This document shows positions 36,163 through 45,889 of a stretch of 64,000 nucleotides of DNA, in pieces. The position numbers and the translations under genes were made by a program. The stretch's first letter is position 1; each line of letters begins with the position of its first letter. The notes beneath the pieces were generated by a model. That model was not told the origin of the DNA and ran no database searches. It worked only from the letters and a program-made list of their open reading frames with translations. The DNA comes from UBA7672 sp047601145 (GTDB lineage Bacteria; Pseudomonadota; Alphaproteobacteria; Caulobacterales; Hyphomonadaceae): the NCBI GenBank assembly GCA_047601145.1, contig JASGJW010000003.1, positions 496,001-560,000 of the forward strand, read 5' to 3'.

Positions 36163-37371
36163 TTGGCCGACGATTCCACAGACCGGATCGAAGTTTCGCT
36201 GTCGATCGCCGAACGATTGGCGGATGTCGACCGGGCGGCGTGGAACGCTGTCGCTAACCCTCCGGGAGAACGCTACGACCCTTTTCTCGACTGGGATTTC
36301 CTGGAGGCGGCGGAAAGCTCCGGCTGCGCGCAGCCAGACACGGGCTGGAGCCCGCGGCACATGCTGGCGCGAGACAGTACCGGCAAGCTGGTCGGCGCCG
36401 CGCCGCTCTACCTGAAGAGCCACTCGCGTGGCGAGTTCGTGTTCGACCATTCGTGGGCGGATGCGCTGCATCGTGCGGGCGGGCGGTATTATCCGAAGCT
36501 GCTCTGCGCCGTACCGTTCACGCCGGTGACGGGGAAACGGTTGCTGGCGACGGGGCCGCATCGTGCGGCGATCGAGCGGACGCTAGCGCGTGCGATCGTG
36601 GAGGCGGCCGGACAATCGCGGGTGTCGTCCGCGCACTTCAACTTCCTTGAGGACGATACATGGCGGATGCTTGGCGGCGAGGGCCTGCTGTTGCGCGAGG
36701 ACCAGCAATTTCACTGGATCAATCGCGGGTACAAATCGTTCGATGATTTTCTCAATGCCCTCGCCTCACGCAAGCGCAAGATGTTGCGACGGGAACGCCG
36801 TGAGGCTCAGGAAGGCCTGGAAATCATCCGCGTCACCGGCAAGGAATTGACGCCGAAGCACTGGGATGCGTTCTTCCGCTTCTACATGGACACGGGCGGG
36901 CGGAAGTGGGGTTCGCCTTACCTCAATCGTGAGTTCTTCTCGCTGCTGCATGAGCGGATGGCGGACAAGTGCCTGCTGGTGCTTGCGATGGACAGCAAGA
37001 AGCCGATCGCCGGCGCACTCAACATGATCGGGTCGGATACGCTGTATGGGCGCTACTGGGGCCGCGTGGTTGACCGGCCCTTCCTGCATTTTGAGATCTG
37101 CTATTATCAGGCGATCGACTTCGCGATCGAACGCGGGCTGACAAAGGTGGAAGCCGGCGCCCAGGGCGAACACAAGCTGACGCGGGGCTATGAGCCAGTG
37201 CTGACGCGATCGGCTCATTGGATCGCCCACAGCGGATTGAGGCATGCGGTTTCGAATTATCTCGACAGCGAGCGCGTTGCAGTTGAGGAAGGAGTTGAAG
37301 AACTGTCGGCCTACACGCCCTTCAGGAAGGGCGACACGCAGGCCCACGAAGACGACGAGGAGGGCTTCTGA
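36163..37371 (+). CDS. GNAT-related protein, COG3146 (FemAB-like)
   Basis: A 402-residue cytoplasmic protein of the COG3146/DUF482 family, made of two GNAT-like halves as in FemAB peptidoglycan peptide-bond transferases. Characteristic parts are NPPGERYDPFLDWDFLEAAE, then SRKRKMLRRERREAQEGLEI and AIERGLTKVEAGAQGEHKL, the strongest family signature. TTG 36163 is the apparent start. Its substrate is unknown. It overlaps the HIT gene by one base (TGATG). Confidence 0.82.
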   Translation: MADDSTDRIEVSLSIAERLADVDRAAWNAVANPPGERYDPFLDWDFLEAAESSGCAQPDTGWSPRHMLARDSTGKLVGAAPLYLKSHSRGEFVFDHSWADALHRAGGRYYPKLLCAVPFTPVTGKRLLATGPHRAAIERTLARAIVEAAGQSRVSSAHFNFLEDDTWRMLGGEGLLLREDQQFHWINRGYKSFDDFLNALASRKRKMLRRERREAQEGLEIIRVTGKELTPKHWDAFFRFYMDTGGRKWGSPYLNREFFSLLHERMADKCLLVLAMDSKKPIAGALNMIGSDTLYGRYWGRVVDRPFLHFEICYYQAIDFAIERGLTKVEAGAQGEHKLTRGYEPVLTRSAHWIAHSGLRHAVSNYLDSERVAVEEGVEELSAYTPFRKGDTQAHEDDEEGF

Positions 37372-37805
37372 TGAGCCTTGTTGGCGAATACGACGGCGGC
37401 AACATTTTCGCGAAGATCCTGCGCGGGGAAGCGCCTTGCGTGAAGATCTTCGAGAATGACGAAGTCATCGCCTTCATGGACATCTTCCCCCAGAGTCAGG
37501 GGCATTGCCTTGTGGTTCCCAAGAACGTCCATTCGCGCAACATCACGGACTTCCCGCCCGAGCGGGTGGGCGCGCTGTTCCAGGCGGTGCAGAAGCTCAC
37601 GAAAGCCGTGATCAAGGCGTTGAACCCGGATGGGGTGATCGTGACGCAATTCAACGGCGCGCCGGCGGGCCAGACGATCTTCCATCTGCACGTTCACGTG
37701 ATCCCGCGTTATTCCAACCTGCCCCTGCAGCCCCATCATGGCGGCAAGCCCGCGGATACCGAGGTGTTGCGCGAACAGGCTGCGCGGATCGCCGCGGCGC
37801 TCTGA
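37371..37805 (+). CDS. HIT family nucleotide-binding hydrolase
   Basis: A 144-residue HIT protein of the HINT branch. The histidine triad is FHLHVHVIPR near residues 100-109; IFAKILRGEAPCVKIFENDEVIAFMDIFPQSQGH forms the nucleotide-binding N-terminal part. HINT enzymes hydrolyse purine nucleoside phosphoramidates. The start overlaps the stop of the upstream gene by one base. Confidence 0.92.
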   Translation: MSLVGEYDGGNIFAKILRGEAPCVKIFENDEVIAFMDIFPQSQGHCLVVPKNVHSRNITDFPPERVGALFQAVQKLTKAVIKALNPDGVIVTQFNGAPAGQTIFHLHVHVIPRYSNLPLQPHHGGKPADTEVLREQAARIAAAL

Positions 37806-37990
37806 TTTCCCACCGCACCGCATCGGCGCCGCAACAATCCTCCTGCGTGTGAACTCGCTGCTGGGAAACCTCAGGAAACTCCGAGAACTTTTCATAGGAC
37901 AACAATTCGCGAAGCGGCTCTCCGTTGGGGAACCTGCTGCGCGTGCGAGCGTTCGGCATGCGGGGGATGGTTTCCGCATGCGAGCATTTC

Positions 37991-40330
37991 ATGGGTTTTA
38001 AGTCGTCGACCGCTATTGCACCGACACAGCAAGCGCCAGCGCTGCGACTGCAGCGCTCGACCTCGGGCCTGCGATGCGCTGCGATCATCGGAAATTTCCC
38101 GCCGCGTCAGTGCGGCATCGCCACCTTCACGCGTGACACGTTCGAGAGCCTGCGAGCCGCCCTGCCCGGCGTCGACTGGAAAGTCGTCGCGATGGAGGAT
38201 TCTGATAGCGCGCATGCCTATGGTGACACGGTCACGCATGTTGTGCCGCAGGATGATCTCACGGCGTATGTGAAGACAGCGGACGATCTCAACCGGTCTG
38301 GCGTCGAGGTCGCCTTTCTGCAGCATGAGTTCGGGATTTTCGGCGGCGAGAGCGGCGGGCACGTCCTCGCCATGCTTCGGCGGTTGCGGATGCCGGTCGT
38401 ATCGACGCTGCACACGGTACTGGAGCGTCCGACCTCGCAACAGAAGGAGGTTCTGGACGAGATCATCCGCCTGTCGGCGAATGTGATCGTCATGACCGAG
38501 ACGGGAGCGGACATCATTGAGCGCGTGCACGGCGTGGGGCCTCGGAAGGTACATGTGATCCCCCATGGCGCGCCGGAGCGGCCGTTTTCCTTGACCGAAC
38601 CGTTCAAGGAGCCGCTGGGCCTGTCGCGGCGCAAGCTGATCATGACGTTCGGCCTGCTCTCCCCGAACAAGGGGATCGAGACAATCATCCGCGGCCTGCC
38701 CGCCATTCTGGAGCGGCATCCGGATATGGTCTACCTGATCGCCGGGGCCACCCATCCCCATCTCGTCGCACGCGAAGGCGAAAGTTATCGGGAAAGCCTC
38801 GTGACGCTGGCAAAGTCGCTCGGTGTTGCCGACAGCCTGAGGTTCGTGAACCGCTATCTGGGTGATGACGAGCTGGTCGACTTGCTGCAAGCGGCCGATC
38901 TCTATGTCACGCCCTATCTGACGGAAGCACAGGTCACATCAGGCACGCTCGCCTACGCCATCGCAGTAGGAAAGCCAGTTATCTCGACACCTTATTGGCA
39001 CGCCGTTGAGGCGTTGGCGGACGGTATCGGCGTGATCTGTCCCTTCAATGACACACGCGCCTTCACGCGGGAGATCACCACCCTGCTCTCCGACGACGCG
39101 CGACGGGAGGCGATGGCGCGGCAGGCCTATCGCGCCGGCGAGCCATCTCGCTGGCGCCGGGTGGCGTCGGAGACGATCGCGCTGGCGCGCGTGGCGATAT
39201 CGATGCACGAGAAGCGCGTCGAGGAGGCCTTCCGAACTCTGGCGCGGCCGAAGTTCGGCGCCGTGACGCGCATGTCCGACGATTGCGGGATTTTCCAGCA
39301 TTCGCGTTTTGGCGCTCCCGATCGCCATCACGGATATTGCACCGATGATACGGCCCGAACGCTGGCGCTGACGGCGCGGCTGGCGCGCGAGGGCGCCCCG
39401 GACGATGCAGTTGTGCGGTCGGCAGTAACCAGTGCAGCCTTCGTGAACCACGCCTGGAATCCGAAGGCTGGGCGTTTCCGCAACTTCATGGGCTATGACC
39501 GCCAATGGCGCGACGATGGCGGCTCGGATGATTGCTGCGCGCGGGCGCTGGAAGCGCTGTGCCTATTCGCGCGTGAATGGCCAGAGCGTGATCTTGCGGA
39601 CTGGGCTGCCGACCTTGCGCGCGAGGCAATGCAGCACGTCGGCAAATGGTCGTCGCTGCGCGCGCATGCCTTGATCATCAAGGCGATACTCGCCGCAGAG
39701 GGCCGCGTCATCGAAGCGGACGAGGCGGCCAGGCTCATCGCGGCGCCGGCATCGGCGCTGATGGAAGCGATGGTAACCGGCAGGAACGAAGGCCACCTGT
39801 GGTTCGAGCCGTGCTTCGCCTACGACAACGCCCGCCTGCCGGAGGCGTTGATCCTTGCCGGAGAGCGGCTGGAAGATGCGGAGATGCTGGGCGCGGGCCT
39901 CGACGCGCTGGAACGGTTGATGAAGCTGCAGACCTCGCAGGAAGGCTGGTTCATGCCGGTCGCCACGAGCATATTCGCAGAATGCGACGCACGGCACGTC
40001 CATTTTGACCAGCAGCCGATCGAAGCACTCGCCACCATCGAGGCCTGCTTTGTCGCCTGGCGCGTGACCGGTGACACGCGGCACTGCGCAGACGCCCGGA
40101 TGGCGTTCGACTGGTTCGGCGGCCGCAACGCGCACGGCCTCGCCCTCGCCCGTCCCGAAGATGGCGTTTGCGCCGATGCGCTGACGATCGCGGGCGTGAA
40201 CCGCAATCACGGCGCGGAGTCGATCCTGAGCTATCAGCTTGCGGCGGTGTCGATCCGAGAATTCCTGCTCCGTCTCCCCCCATCAACTTCCAGCCTCTGG
40301 ATGGCGCCATGGCGTTCAGCGACACCCTGA
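37991..40330 (+). CDS. GT4 glycosyltransferase with C-terminal glycosidase-like domain
   Basis: A protein of about 779 residues in two parts. The first 400 residues are a GT-B glycosyltransferase of family GT4: NFPPRQCGIATFTRDTFESLR at the start, TFGLLSPNKGIETIIRGLP, and the donor-site block PYLTEAQVTSGTLAYAIAVGKPVISTPY. The last 350 residues are alpha-helical, with GYCTDDTARTLALTARLA and ESILSYQLAAVSIRE, like the helical toroid partners of GH130 operons. Several starts are possible (37925, 37958, 37967, 37991). It overlaps the GH130 gene, suggesting mannoside oligosaccharide metabolism. Confidence 0.8.
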   Translation: MGFKSSTAIAPTQQAPALRLQRSTSGLRCAAIIGNFPPRQCGIATFTRDTFESLRAALPGVDWKVVAMEDSDSAHAYGDTVTHVVPQDDLTAYVKTADDLNRSGVEVAFLQHEFGIFGGESGGHVLAMLRRLRMPVVSTLHTVLERPTSQQKEVLDEIIRLSANVIVMTETGADIIERVHGVGPRKVHVIPHGAPERPFSLTEPFKEPLGLSRRKLIMTFGLLSPNKGIETIIRGLPAILERHPDMVYLIAGATHPHLVAREGESYRESLVTLAKSLGVADSLRFVNRYLGDDELVDLLQAADLYVTPYLTEAQVTSGTLAYAIAVGKPVISTPYWHAVEALADGIGVICPFNDTRAFTREITTLLSDDARREAMARQAYRAGEPSRWRRVASETIALARVAISMHEKRVEEAFRTLARPKFGAVTRMSDDCGIFQHSRFGAPDRHHGYCTDDTARTLALTARLAREGAPDDAVVRSAVTSAAFVNHAWNPKAGRFRNFMGYDRQWRDDGGSDDCCARALEALCLFAREWPERDLADWAADLAREAMQHVGKWSSLRAHALIIKAILAAEGRVIEADEAARLIAAPASALMEAMVTGRNEGHLWFEPCFAYDNARLPEALILAGERLEDAEMLGAGLDALERLMKLQTSQEGWFMPVATSIFAECDARHVHFDQQPIEALATIEACFVAWRVTGDTRHCADARMAFDWFGGRNAHGLALARPEDGVCADALTIAGVNRNHGAESILSYQLAAVSIREFLLRLPPSTSSLWMAPWRSATP

Positions 40331-41664
40331 TCGAAATGAAGCATTTTGATACCGAGCTCTGCGCCGATCCTTCGCGCGTAGTGCTCCGGCCGTTCAGCAT
40401 ATCAGCGGAACCGCGGGGAACGGCGCACGGCATTATGACGCGTGCGGAGCGCATCGTGAAAACCGTGTTGACGCTGACGCAGGACGCAGCCCGCGACTAT
40501 CTCGAGCAGGTCGACCGCGACTTTTTCGGCAGGCACTGGCAGACGCATGCCCTGTTCCTCGAGCGTTTCCTGCAGATGAAGGAAATGATCGGCGGAATGG
40601 ATGACGTCAGCGAAGATCACGCCAAGCTCATCGGCGCCTATTTCAGCCACGAGTATTCATATGCAGCTGCGGCCGTGATGAACCCCTCGATCGTGCCGCA
40701 TGTCGATCAGTCAGGCGTTCGCGACGGCGCCGTGAAATTCGTCCTGTCGCTGCGCACGGTCGGCGAAGGACACATCTCATCCATCGCCTTTCGCGAAGGC
40801 GTCGCCATGGCGAACGGAGATTTCACATTGTGGCCGCAGACGCCGTTCGCCATTTCAGCGATCCCGGATGCGTTCGATGGCGAAGGCGGCCCCGTGACCG
40901 TTCATCGCCACGACTCCTCCCCGCTTTCCGGCACGGTGATCTTCCCGATCACTCGGGCGCAGCGGAACGGGCTTGAGGACCTTCGCCTCGTGCAGTTCAC
41001 GGAGGACGACGGCTCGAAGCACTATTACGGGACCTATACAGCCTATTCAGGCCGCGAAGTCGGATGCGAAATGTTGACGACGGAGCAGTTTCAATCGTTC
41101 CACCTGGCGCCGCTGCGCGGAGCGGCGGCGCAGCACAAGGGGCTGGCGCTATTTCCGCGCAAGCTGGACGGGCGGTATTCGGCGATCGGGCGGCTGGACC
41201 ACGAAGCGCTCTATTTCATGCAGACGGATGACCGCTTCAACTGGAACTACGGCAAGCGCGTGATGGCGCCGAAATTCCTGTGGGAACTGGTGCAGCTCGG
41301 CAATTGCGGCTCGCCCATCGAGCTCGACGAAGGCTGGCTGCTGCTGACCCACGGCGTGGGCGCGATGCGGCAATATTCTATGGGCGCCGTCCTGCTCGAC
41401 AAGACAGATCCTTCACGTGTGCTGGCGCGATCCGAGGAGCCATTCCTGACGCCAGTGACGGAGACACGCGAAGGCTATGTGCCCAACGTGGTCTACACCT
41501 GTGGCATGCTGAAGGTCGGCGACTACCTGCTCATTCCGTTCGGCGTCGCCGACTTCGAACGTGAAATTCGTTTCGCTGCGAGCGTCCGACCTGCTGCGCA
41601 CCCTGAAATGAGATCCGCCCGGATTAAGCGACCTTCGTCGCGGCCCGGATCTGTTCGAGCGTGA
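40309..41664 (+). CDS. GH130 beta-mannoside phosphorylase-like, 3' end likely frameshifted
   Basis: Glycoside phosphorylase of family GH130: HEYSYAAAAVMNPSIVPHVDQS, GEGHISSIAFREG and GSPIELDEGWLLLTHGVGAMRQYSMGAVLLDKTDP are family blocks. Known members phosphorolyse beta-1,4- or beta-1,2-mannosides. It starts inside the end of the GT4 gene (ATG 40309; ATG 40336 possible). After FGVADFE near 41558 the frame ceases to fit; shifting by one base gives VKFVSLRASDLLRTLK and a stop at 41609-41611, a normal GH130 ending. As written, the extra tail overlaps ilvE. One indel is therefore likely. Confidence 0.85.
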   Translation: MAFSDTLIEMKHFDTELCADPSRVVLRPFSISAEPRGTAHGIMTRAERIVKTVLTLTQDAARDYLEQVDRDFFGRHWQTHALFLERFLQMKEMIGGMDDVSEDHAKLIGAYFSHEYSYAAAAVMNPSIVPHVDQSGVRDGAVKFVLSLRTVGEGHISSIAFREGVAMANGDFTLWPQTPFAISAIPDAFDGEGGPVTVHRHDSSPLSGTVIFPITRAQRNGLEDLRLVQFTEDDGSKHYYGTYTAYSGREVGCEMLTTEQFQSFHLAPLRGAAAQHKGLALFPRKLDGRYSAIGRLDHEALYFMQTDDRFNWNYGKRVMAPKFLWELVQLGNCGSPIELDEGWLLLTHGVGAMRQYSMGAVLLDKTDPSRVLARSEEPFLTPVTETREGYVPNVVYTCGMLKVGDYLLIPFGVADFEREIRFAASVRPAAHPEMRSARIKRPSSRPGSVRA

Positions 41665-42547
41665 TCTTGCCGCGCACAAGCTGGCTGTAGTCGTCAGCCA
41701 GCGCGCCGGTAATGTTGCCGGGCTTGTAGTGATGGCCCGCCATCTCGGCGACCGGCGTCACTTCAGCAGCCGATCCGGTGATGAAGCATTCCGAGAAGGT
41801 CGATAGCTCTTCCGGCGTGATGTGGCGCTCGATCACCTCGAAGCCCCTCGCCTTCGCCAGTTCGATCACGGTCTGGCGCGTGAGACCATTGAGGAAACAG
41901 TCCGGCGTCGGCGTATGGATCGCGCCATCGCGGATAAGGAACACGTTTGCGCCGGTCAGCTCCGCCACATAGCCGCGATAGTCGAGCATCAGCGCGTCGG
42001 AGAAGCCCTCCGCCTCCGCCTTGTGCTTGGACATCGTGCAGATCATATAGAGGCCCGCGGCCTTCGCCGCCGACGGGATTGTGTCCGGCGAGGGACGCTT
42101 CCAGTCGGACATCGTCACGCGGATGCCTTTGTTCTTGTCGGCGAAGTAGTTGCCCCAGTGCCAGACGGCCACGCATGTCCGGATCGAGGCCTGCTGGGCG
42201 CTGACGCCCATCATTTCCGAGCCGCGCCATGAGAACGCGCGGATATAGCAATCCGACAGGCCGTTCTTTTCCATGACCTCGAGCTTGACCTTGTCCAGCT
42301 CGGCCACCGGCACCGGGCACTTGTACCCCACCAGCTCCGCCGACTTGTGCAGCCGCTTCGAGTGATCATTGCTACGAAATACGGAGCCCTCGTAAGCACG
42401 CTCGCCCTCGAACACGCAGGAGCCGTAATGCAGGCTGTGCGTCAGTACGTGAATCTTGGCGTCCCGCCACGGCACCATCTTGCCGTCCAGCCAGATCCAG
42501 CCGTCACGGTCGTCATAAGGGACAAAATTCGCGGAAGGGGCAGCCAT
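41624..42547 (-). CDS. ilvE: branched-chain amino acid aminotransferase
   Basis: Fold-type IV PLP aminotransferase of 307 residues, last step of Leu, Ile and Val synthesis. HVLTHSLHYGSCVFEGERAY is the IlvE N-terminal block, the PLP lysine is in the ICTMSKHKAEAEGF segment, and GYVAELTGANVFLIRDG carries the conserved Glu. GLTRQTVIELAKARGFEVIER completes the signature. Convergent with the GH130 gene and divergent from the MarR gene. Confidence 0.93.
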   Translation of the reverse strand: MAAPSANFVPYDDRDGWIWLDGKMVPWRDAKIHVLTHSLHYGSCVFEGERAYEGSVFRSNDHSKRLHKSAELVGYKCPVPVAELDKVKLEVMEKNGLSDCYIRAFSWRGSEMMGVSAQQASIRTCVAVWHWGNYFADKNKGIRVTMSDWKRPSPDTIPSAAKAAGLYMICTMSKHKAEAEGFSDALMLDYRGYVAELTGANVFLIRDGAIHTPTPDCFLNGLTRQTVIELAKARGFEVIERHITPEELSTFSECFITGSAAEVTPVAEMAGHHYKPGNITGALADDYSQLVRGKITLEQIRAATKVA

Positions 42548-42621
42548 AATTATCGTCCTTGGGAGCCGCGTAAGGGGGGGATCAGCTTGAGTTTCGCGTC
42601 TCGCTCTCCCATTGTCCGCTC

Positions 42622-43122
42622 GTGGCCATACCTGTCAACCGACCCCAGCCAGTCCCCCACGCCCCGGCGAGCGCCGATGGGCGCCTGTATCTGCGCGACC
42701 AGGACCTGAATGAGGGCGCAGCGCTGATACGCGCGGCGGCCCGGAAACTGATCCAGCTGGCCGAAGCGGTCGGCGCCGCCGCCAACATCTCCGGCCCCGA
42801 AATGGACATCCTGCAGGAAGTCTTCGATCTCGGACCCATGGACGTGGGCGACCTGCGTGCGCGTCTGGCTGCGCCCAAGCAATCCCTTGCCCGCAACCTC
42901 AACCAGCTCGAGGCGCGCAAGCTGATCACCCGCGACACTGATCCTCGCGACCGGCGCCGCCGGCTGGTGACACTGACGCCGGAGGGCCAGTCCTTTACGC
43001 GGGAAGCAACCGAGCGGCGGCGCACGGCGCTGCGCCAGGCCTTCCTCTCGTCCGGACCCGACGCTGTGACAGGCGCGCGGCGGATGCTGTCGGACCTGCT
43101 CCGCGTCCGGGGCGAACCGTGA
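42622..43122 (+). CDS. MarR family transcriptional regulator
   Basis: A 166-residue winged-helix regulator. The recognition region is MDVGDLRARLAAPKQSLARNLNQLEARKLI and the wing is TRDTDPRDRRRRLVTLTPEG. It starts with GTG 42622 and overlaps the following response regulator gene by 4 bases (GTGA). A MarR gene coupled to an OmpR-type regulator recalls the petP/petR pair of other alphaproteobacteria, where petR affects respiratory cytochromes; equivalence here is inference. Confidence 0.85.
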   Translation: MAIPVNRPQPVPHAPASADGRLYLRDQDLNEGAALIRAAARKLIQLAEAVGAAANISGPEMDILQEVFDLGPMDVGDLRARLAAPKQSLARNLNQLEARKLITRDTDPRDRRRRLVTLTPEGQSFTREATERRRTALRQAFLSSGPDAVTGARRMLSDLLRVRGEP

Positions 43123-43796
43123 ACCAGAAGGCCCACATCCTCGCCGTAGACGACGACGACCGCCTGCGCGACTTGCTGAAGCGCTATCTGGCGCGCGAAG
43201 GCCATGACGTGACGACCGCAAAGGATGCCGCTTCGGCACGGAAGTTCATGTCGGCTATGGCGTTCGATCTCGTAATCCTCGACGTGATGATGCCGGGCGA
43301 GGATGGACTGTCCCTGCTGAAGGGCATGCGCGAGCTGAAATCGCAGACGCCGGTTATCCTGCTCACGGCGCGAGGCCTGCCGGCGGAACGGATTGAGGGA
43401 TTGAAGCTGGGCGCGGACGACTACCTGCCCAAGCCCTTCGAGCCGGAAGAGCTGGCGCTGCGCATCGGCTCGATCCTGAAGCGGGCAGCGCCAGAGGCGC
43501 CGGTGGAAGAGATCAAGCTCTCTGGCATGGTGTTCCATGTCGGCAGGGGCGAGCTGCGCAAAGACGGACGGCTTGTACGCCTCACCGAAAGCGAGACACA
43601 GCTGTTGTCGATCCTGGCAGGCCGGGCCGGCGCGGCGATCTCGCGGCATGAGCTGGCCGTGCTGACGGCGGCGGGCGTCGAGCGATCGGTGGACGTGCAG
43701 GTGACGCGACTGCGCCGCAAGATCGAACGAGACCCGCGCGAGCCCGTGCACCTGCAGACCGTGAGAGGCGTCGGCTATCGCCTCACCGGGGACTGA
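43119..43796 (+). CDS. OmpR-family response regulator
   Basis: A 225-residue two-domain regulator. The receiver has the acidic pocket DDDD at residues 11-14, phosphoacceptor D55 (LVILDVMMPGEDG) and Lys in LPKPFEP. The winged-helix domain ends with VDVQVTRLRRKIERDPREPVHLQTVRGVGYRL, typical of OmpR/PhoB. It starts with GTG overlapping the MarR gene and is followed 1 base later by the histidine kinase, its likely partner. Confidence 0.93.
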   Translation: MNQKAHILAVDDDDRLRDLLKRYLAREGHDVTTAKDAASARKFMSAMAFDLVILDVMMPGEDGLSLLKGMRELKSQTPVILLTARGLPAERIEGLKLGADDYLPKPFEPEELALRIGSILKRAAPEAPVEEIKLSGMVFHVGRGELRKDGRLVRLTESETQLLSILAGRAGAAISRHELAVLTAAGVERSVDVQVTRLRRKIERDPREPVHLQTVRGVGYRLTGD

Positions 43797-43797
43797 A

Positions 43798-45129
43798 ATG
43801 CGTCTCCGCGACTACACGCCGAGAGGCTACAACGCCCGCAACATCCTGATCCTCATCGTTCCGATGCTGATCTTCGTTGTCGCGATGACGCTGTTCTTCT
43901 TCTACACGCACGTGGAGCAGGTGAATGCCAAACTCTCGCGCGCGGTGGTGCAGGAGATCGAATACCTGCTGCAGCAGCGCCGGGACAATCCGGACGACTG
44001 GCCGAAGGTTGTCGACGGTTTTCGCGACGCCGGCCTGATGGATGTGAGCTTCACATCGGGCGTGAAGGCGCTCGTGAAGCCGCCGGGGGGCGATTGTTGC
44101 GACCAGCTGGGCGAAGAACTCAAGATCGGCTTCCCGACATACCAGTGGTCGTACCGCTACCTGCCGGGCGACGTGATGACGATCCGCCTCCTGACGCCCG
44201 ATGGCCTGCTCGAAGCGAAGATGGACCGCAAGCGCGTGATCATCATCACGGCGCACATCTTCATCGTGTGGACCGTGGCCTTCAGCGTGCTGCTGCTGGT
44301 CACCTCCTACCTGTTCCTGCGTAACCAGGTGCGGTCGATCCTGCAGCTGTCATGGGCGGCAGATGCGTTCGGCCGTGGCGAGGATGTTCCCAATTTCAAG
44401 CCTTCAGGCGCCATCGAAGTGCGGAAAGCGGCGCGATCGCTGCTGCGGATGCGGAACCGCATCCGGCGCTACGCGGACCAGCGTACGGCAATGCTGGCGG
44501 GCGTCAGCCACGACCTGCGCACGCCGCTGGCGCGCCTCAAGCTGGAGCTGGCGCTGGCGCCGAAGAACTACGACACCAATGCGGCGCGCAACGACATCGA
44601 GGAAATGGAACGAATGCTCGATGGCTATCTCGCCTTCGCGCGTGGGGAAGAAGGCGAGCAGCCGGTCCAGTCCGACGTTGCCGCGATCGCGCGGGAGGCC
44701 GTCACGGTCGCCAGCGCCCGCACGAAGCTCGATCTCTTTGCGGCGACACCTGTGCCGATGCGCGTGCGTCCGCTATCGCTGAAGCGCGCGATCTCCAACC
44801 TCGCCAACAACGCCGCTGACCATGGTAAGCAGGTGCGCGTCACGGTGGCGGCCGTTTCCGGCGAGGCTGTGATCACAGTGGAAGATGACGGTCCCGGCAT
44901 CCCGCCCGAGAACTACGAGGATGCGTTCCGGCCGTTCAGCCGCCTCGATGCGGCGCGGAACCAGAATGTCTCCGGCGTCGGGCTGGGACTGACTATCGCG
45001 CGCGATACGGCGCGGGCGCATGGCGGGGACGTGACGCTCGGAAAATCGGAGCTCGGCGGGCTGCGCGCCACGATCCGCCTGCCACTGGATGCGGAAAGGC
45101 CCAAGGGCCTGCGCGACGAAGACGACTAG
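43798..45129 (+). CDS. sensor histidine kinase, EnvZ-like
   Basis: A 443-residue membrane kinase. TM1 is residues 15-36, a periplasmic domain of about 110 residues follows with adjacent cysteines (GGDCCDQLG), TM2 is residues 147-173, then HAMP, phosphoacceptor H238 (GVSHDLRTPLARLK), and an ATPase domain with NLANNAAD (N box), DDGPGIPPEN (G1) and GVGLGLTIARD (G2). It phosphorylates the regulator just upstream. Its TAG stop lies within the CTAG target of the IS5 element, which leaves the protein intact. Confidence 0.92.
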   Translation: MRLRDYTPRGYNARNILILIVPMLIFVVAMTLFFFYTHVEQVNAKLSRAVVQEIEYLLQQRRDNPDDWPKVVDGFRDAGLMDVSFTSGVKALVKPPGGDCCDQLGEELKIGFPTYQWSYRYLPGDVMTIRLLTPDGLLEAKMDRKRVIIITAHIFIVWTVAFSVLLLVTSYLFLRNQVRSILQLSWAADAFGRGEDVPNFKPSGAIEVRKAARSLLRMRNRIRRYADQRTAMLAGVSHDLRTPLARLKLELALAPKNYDTNAARNDIEEMERMLDGYLAFARGEEGEQPVQSDVAAIAREAVTVASARTKLDLFAATPVPMRVRPLSLKRAISNLANNAADHGKQVRVTVAAVSGEAVITVEDDGPGIPPENYEDAFRPFSRLDAARNQNVSGVGLGLTIARDTARAHGGDVTLGKSELGGLRATIRLPLDAERPKGLRDEDD

Positions 45130-45889
45130 GGCGTGGACTCAATAGACCTGAGCCAGAGCCGCGCTGATGCCAGTGCGACGGCAGCCAGGAAGTTCCTGGC
45201 GAGCTTCTCGAAGCGTGTTGCGATGCGCCGGAACTGCTTGAGATTGCAGAAGTAGCGTTCGACCAGATTTCGCTGGCGATAAAGGCCTGGCTCGACAGAG
45301 CGTTGCACCTTCACGCCGCTCTGGGTCGGGATGCGCGCCTCTCCGCCCCTGGCTGCGACCATGTCGAGGACAGCTCGGCTGTCGTACCCACGATCGGCGA
45401 CGACGTCGGCGAGCGGGAGTTCATCGAGGAGCTCGAAGGCGGTGGTTTTGTCGGAGGCCTGGCCCGCGGTGATCAGCACGCGGACCGGCAGTCCGTCCTG
45501 ATCAACAACCGCATGGATCTTGGTGCTTAGTCCGCCACGAGAACGGCCAATGGCGTTATCCGGACCCCCTTTTTTCCACCGGCGGCGTGCTGGTGGGCCC
45601 GGACGATGGAACTGTCGATCAGCTGCAATGATTGCGGCGAGCGCTTCGCCAGGGCCTCGAACATCGCAAGCCACACGCCTTTCTTCGCCCAGCGATTGAA
45701 GCGGTTGTAGACCGTCGTGTAGGGGCCGTAGCGCTCTGGAAGGTCGCGCCAGGGCGAACCGGTCCTCAGGACATAGAAGATCCCGTTGACCACCTTGCGG
45801 TCGTCCCCGCGCGGCTTGCCCCTGCCAACCGGAGGCAGCAGCGGCTCGACTATCCGCCACTCCGCATCACTCAGATCATATCGCGCCAT
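45126..45889 (-). CDS. IS5-family transposase, two overlapping frames
   Basis: DDE transposase read in two frames, as in the IS427 type of IS5 elements. The first (ATG 45889 to about 45527) has YDLSDAEWRIVEPLLPP and LQLIDSSIVRAHQHAAG with the first Asp. The second frame (to 45126) has GGLSTKIHAVVDQDGLP, VVADRGYDS with the second Asp, and RNLVERYFCNLKQFRRIATR with the Glu. The switch falls at an A6G5 run on the minus strand. The catalytic triad is complete, so the element may be active. The TAG stop is supplied by the flanking target. Confidence 0.9.
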
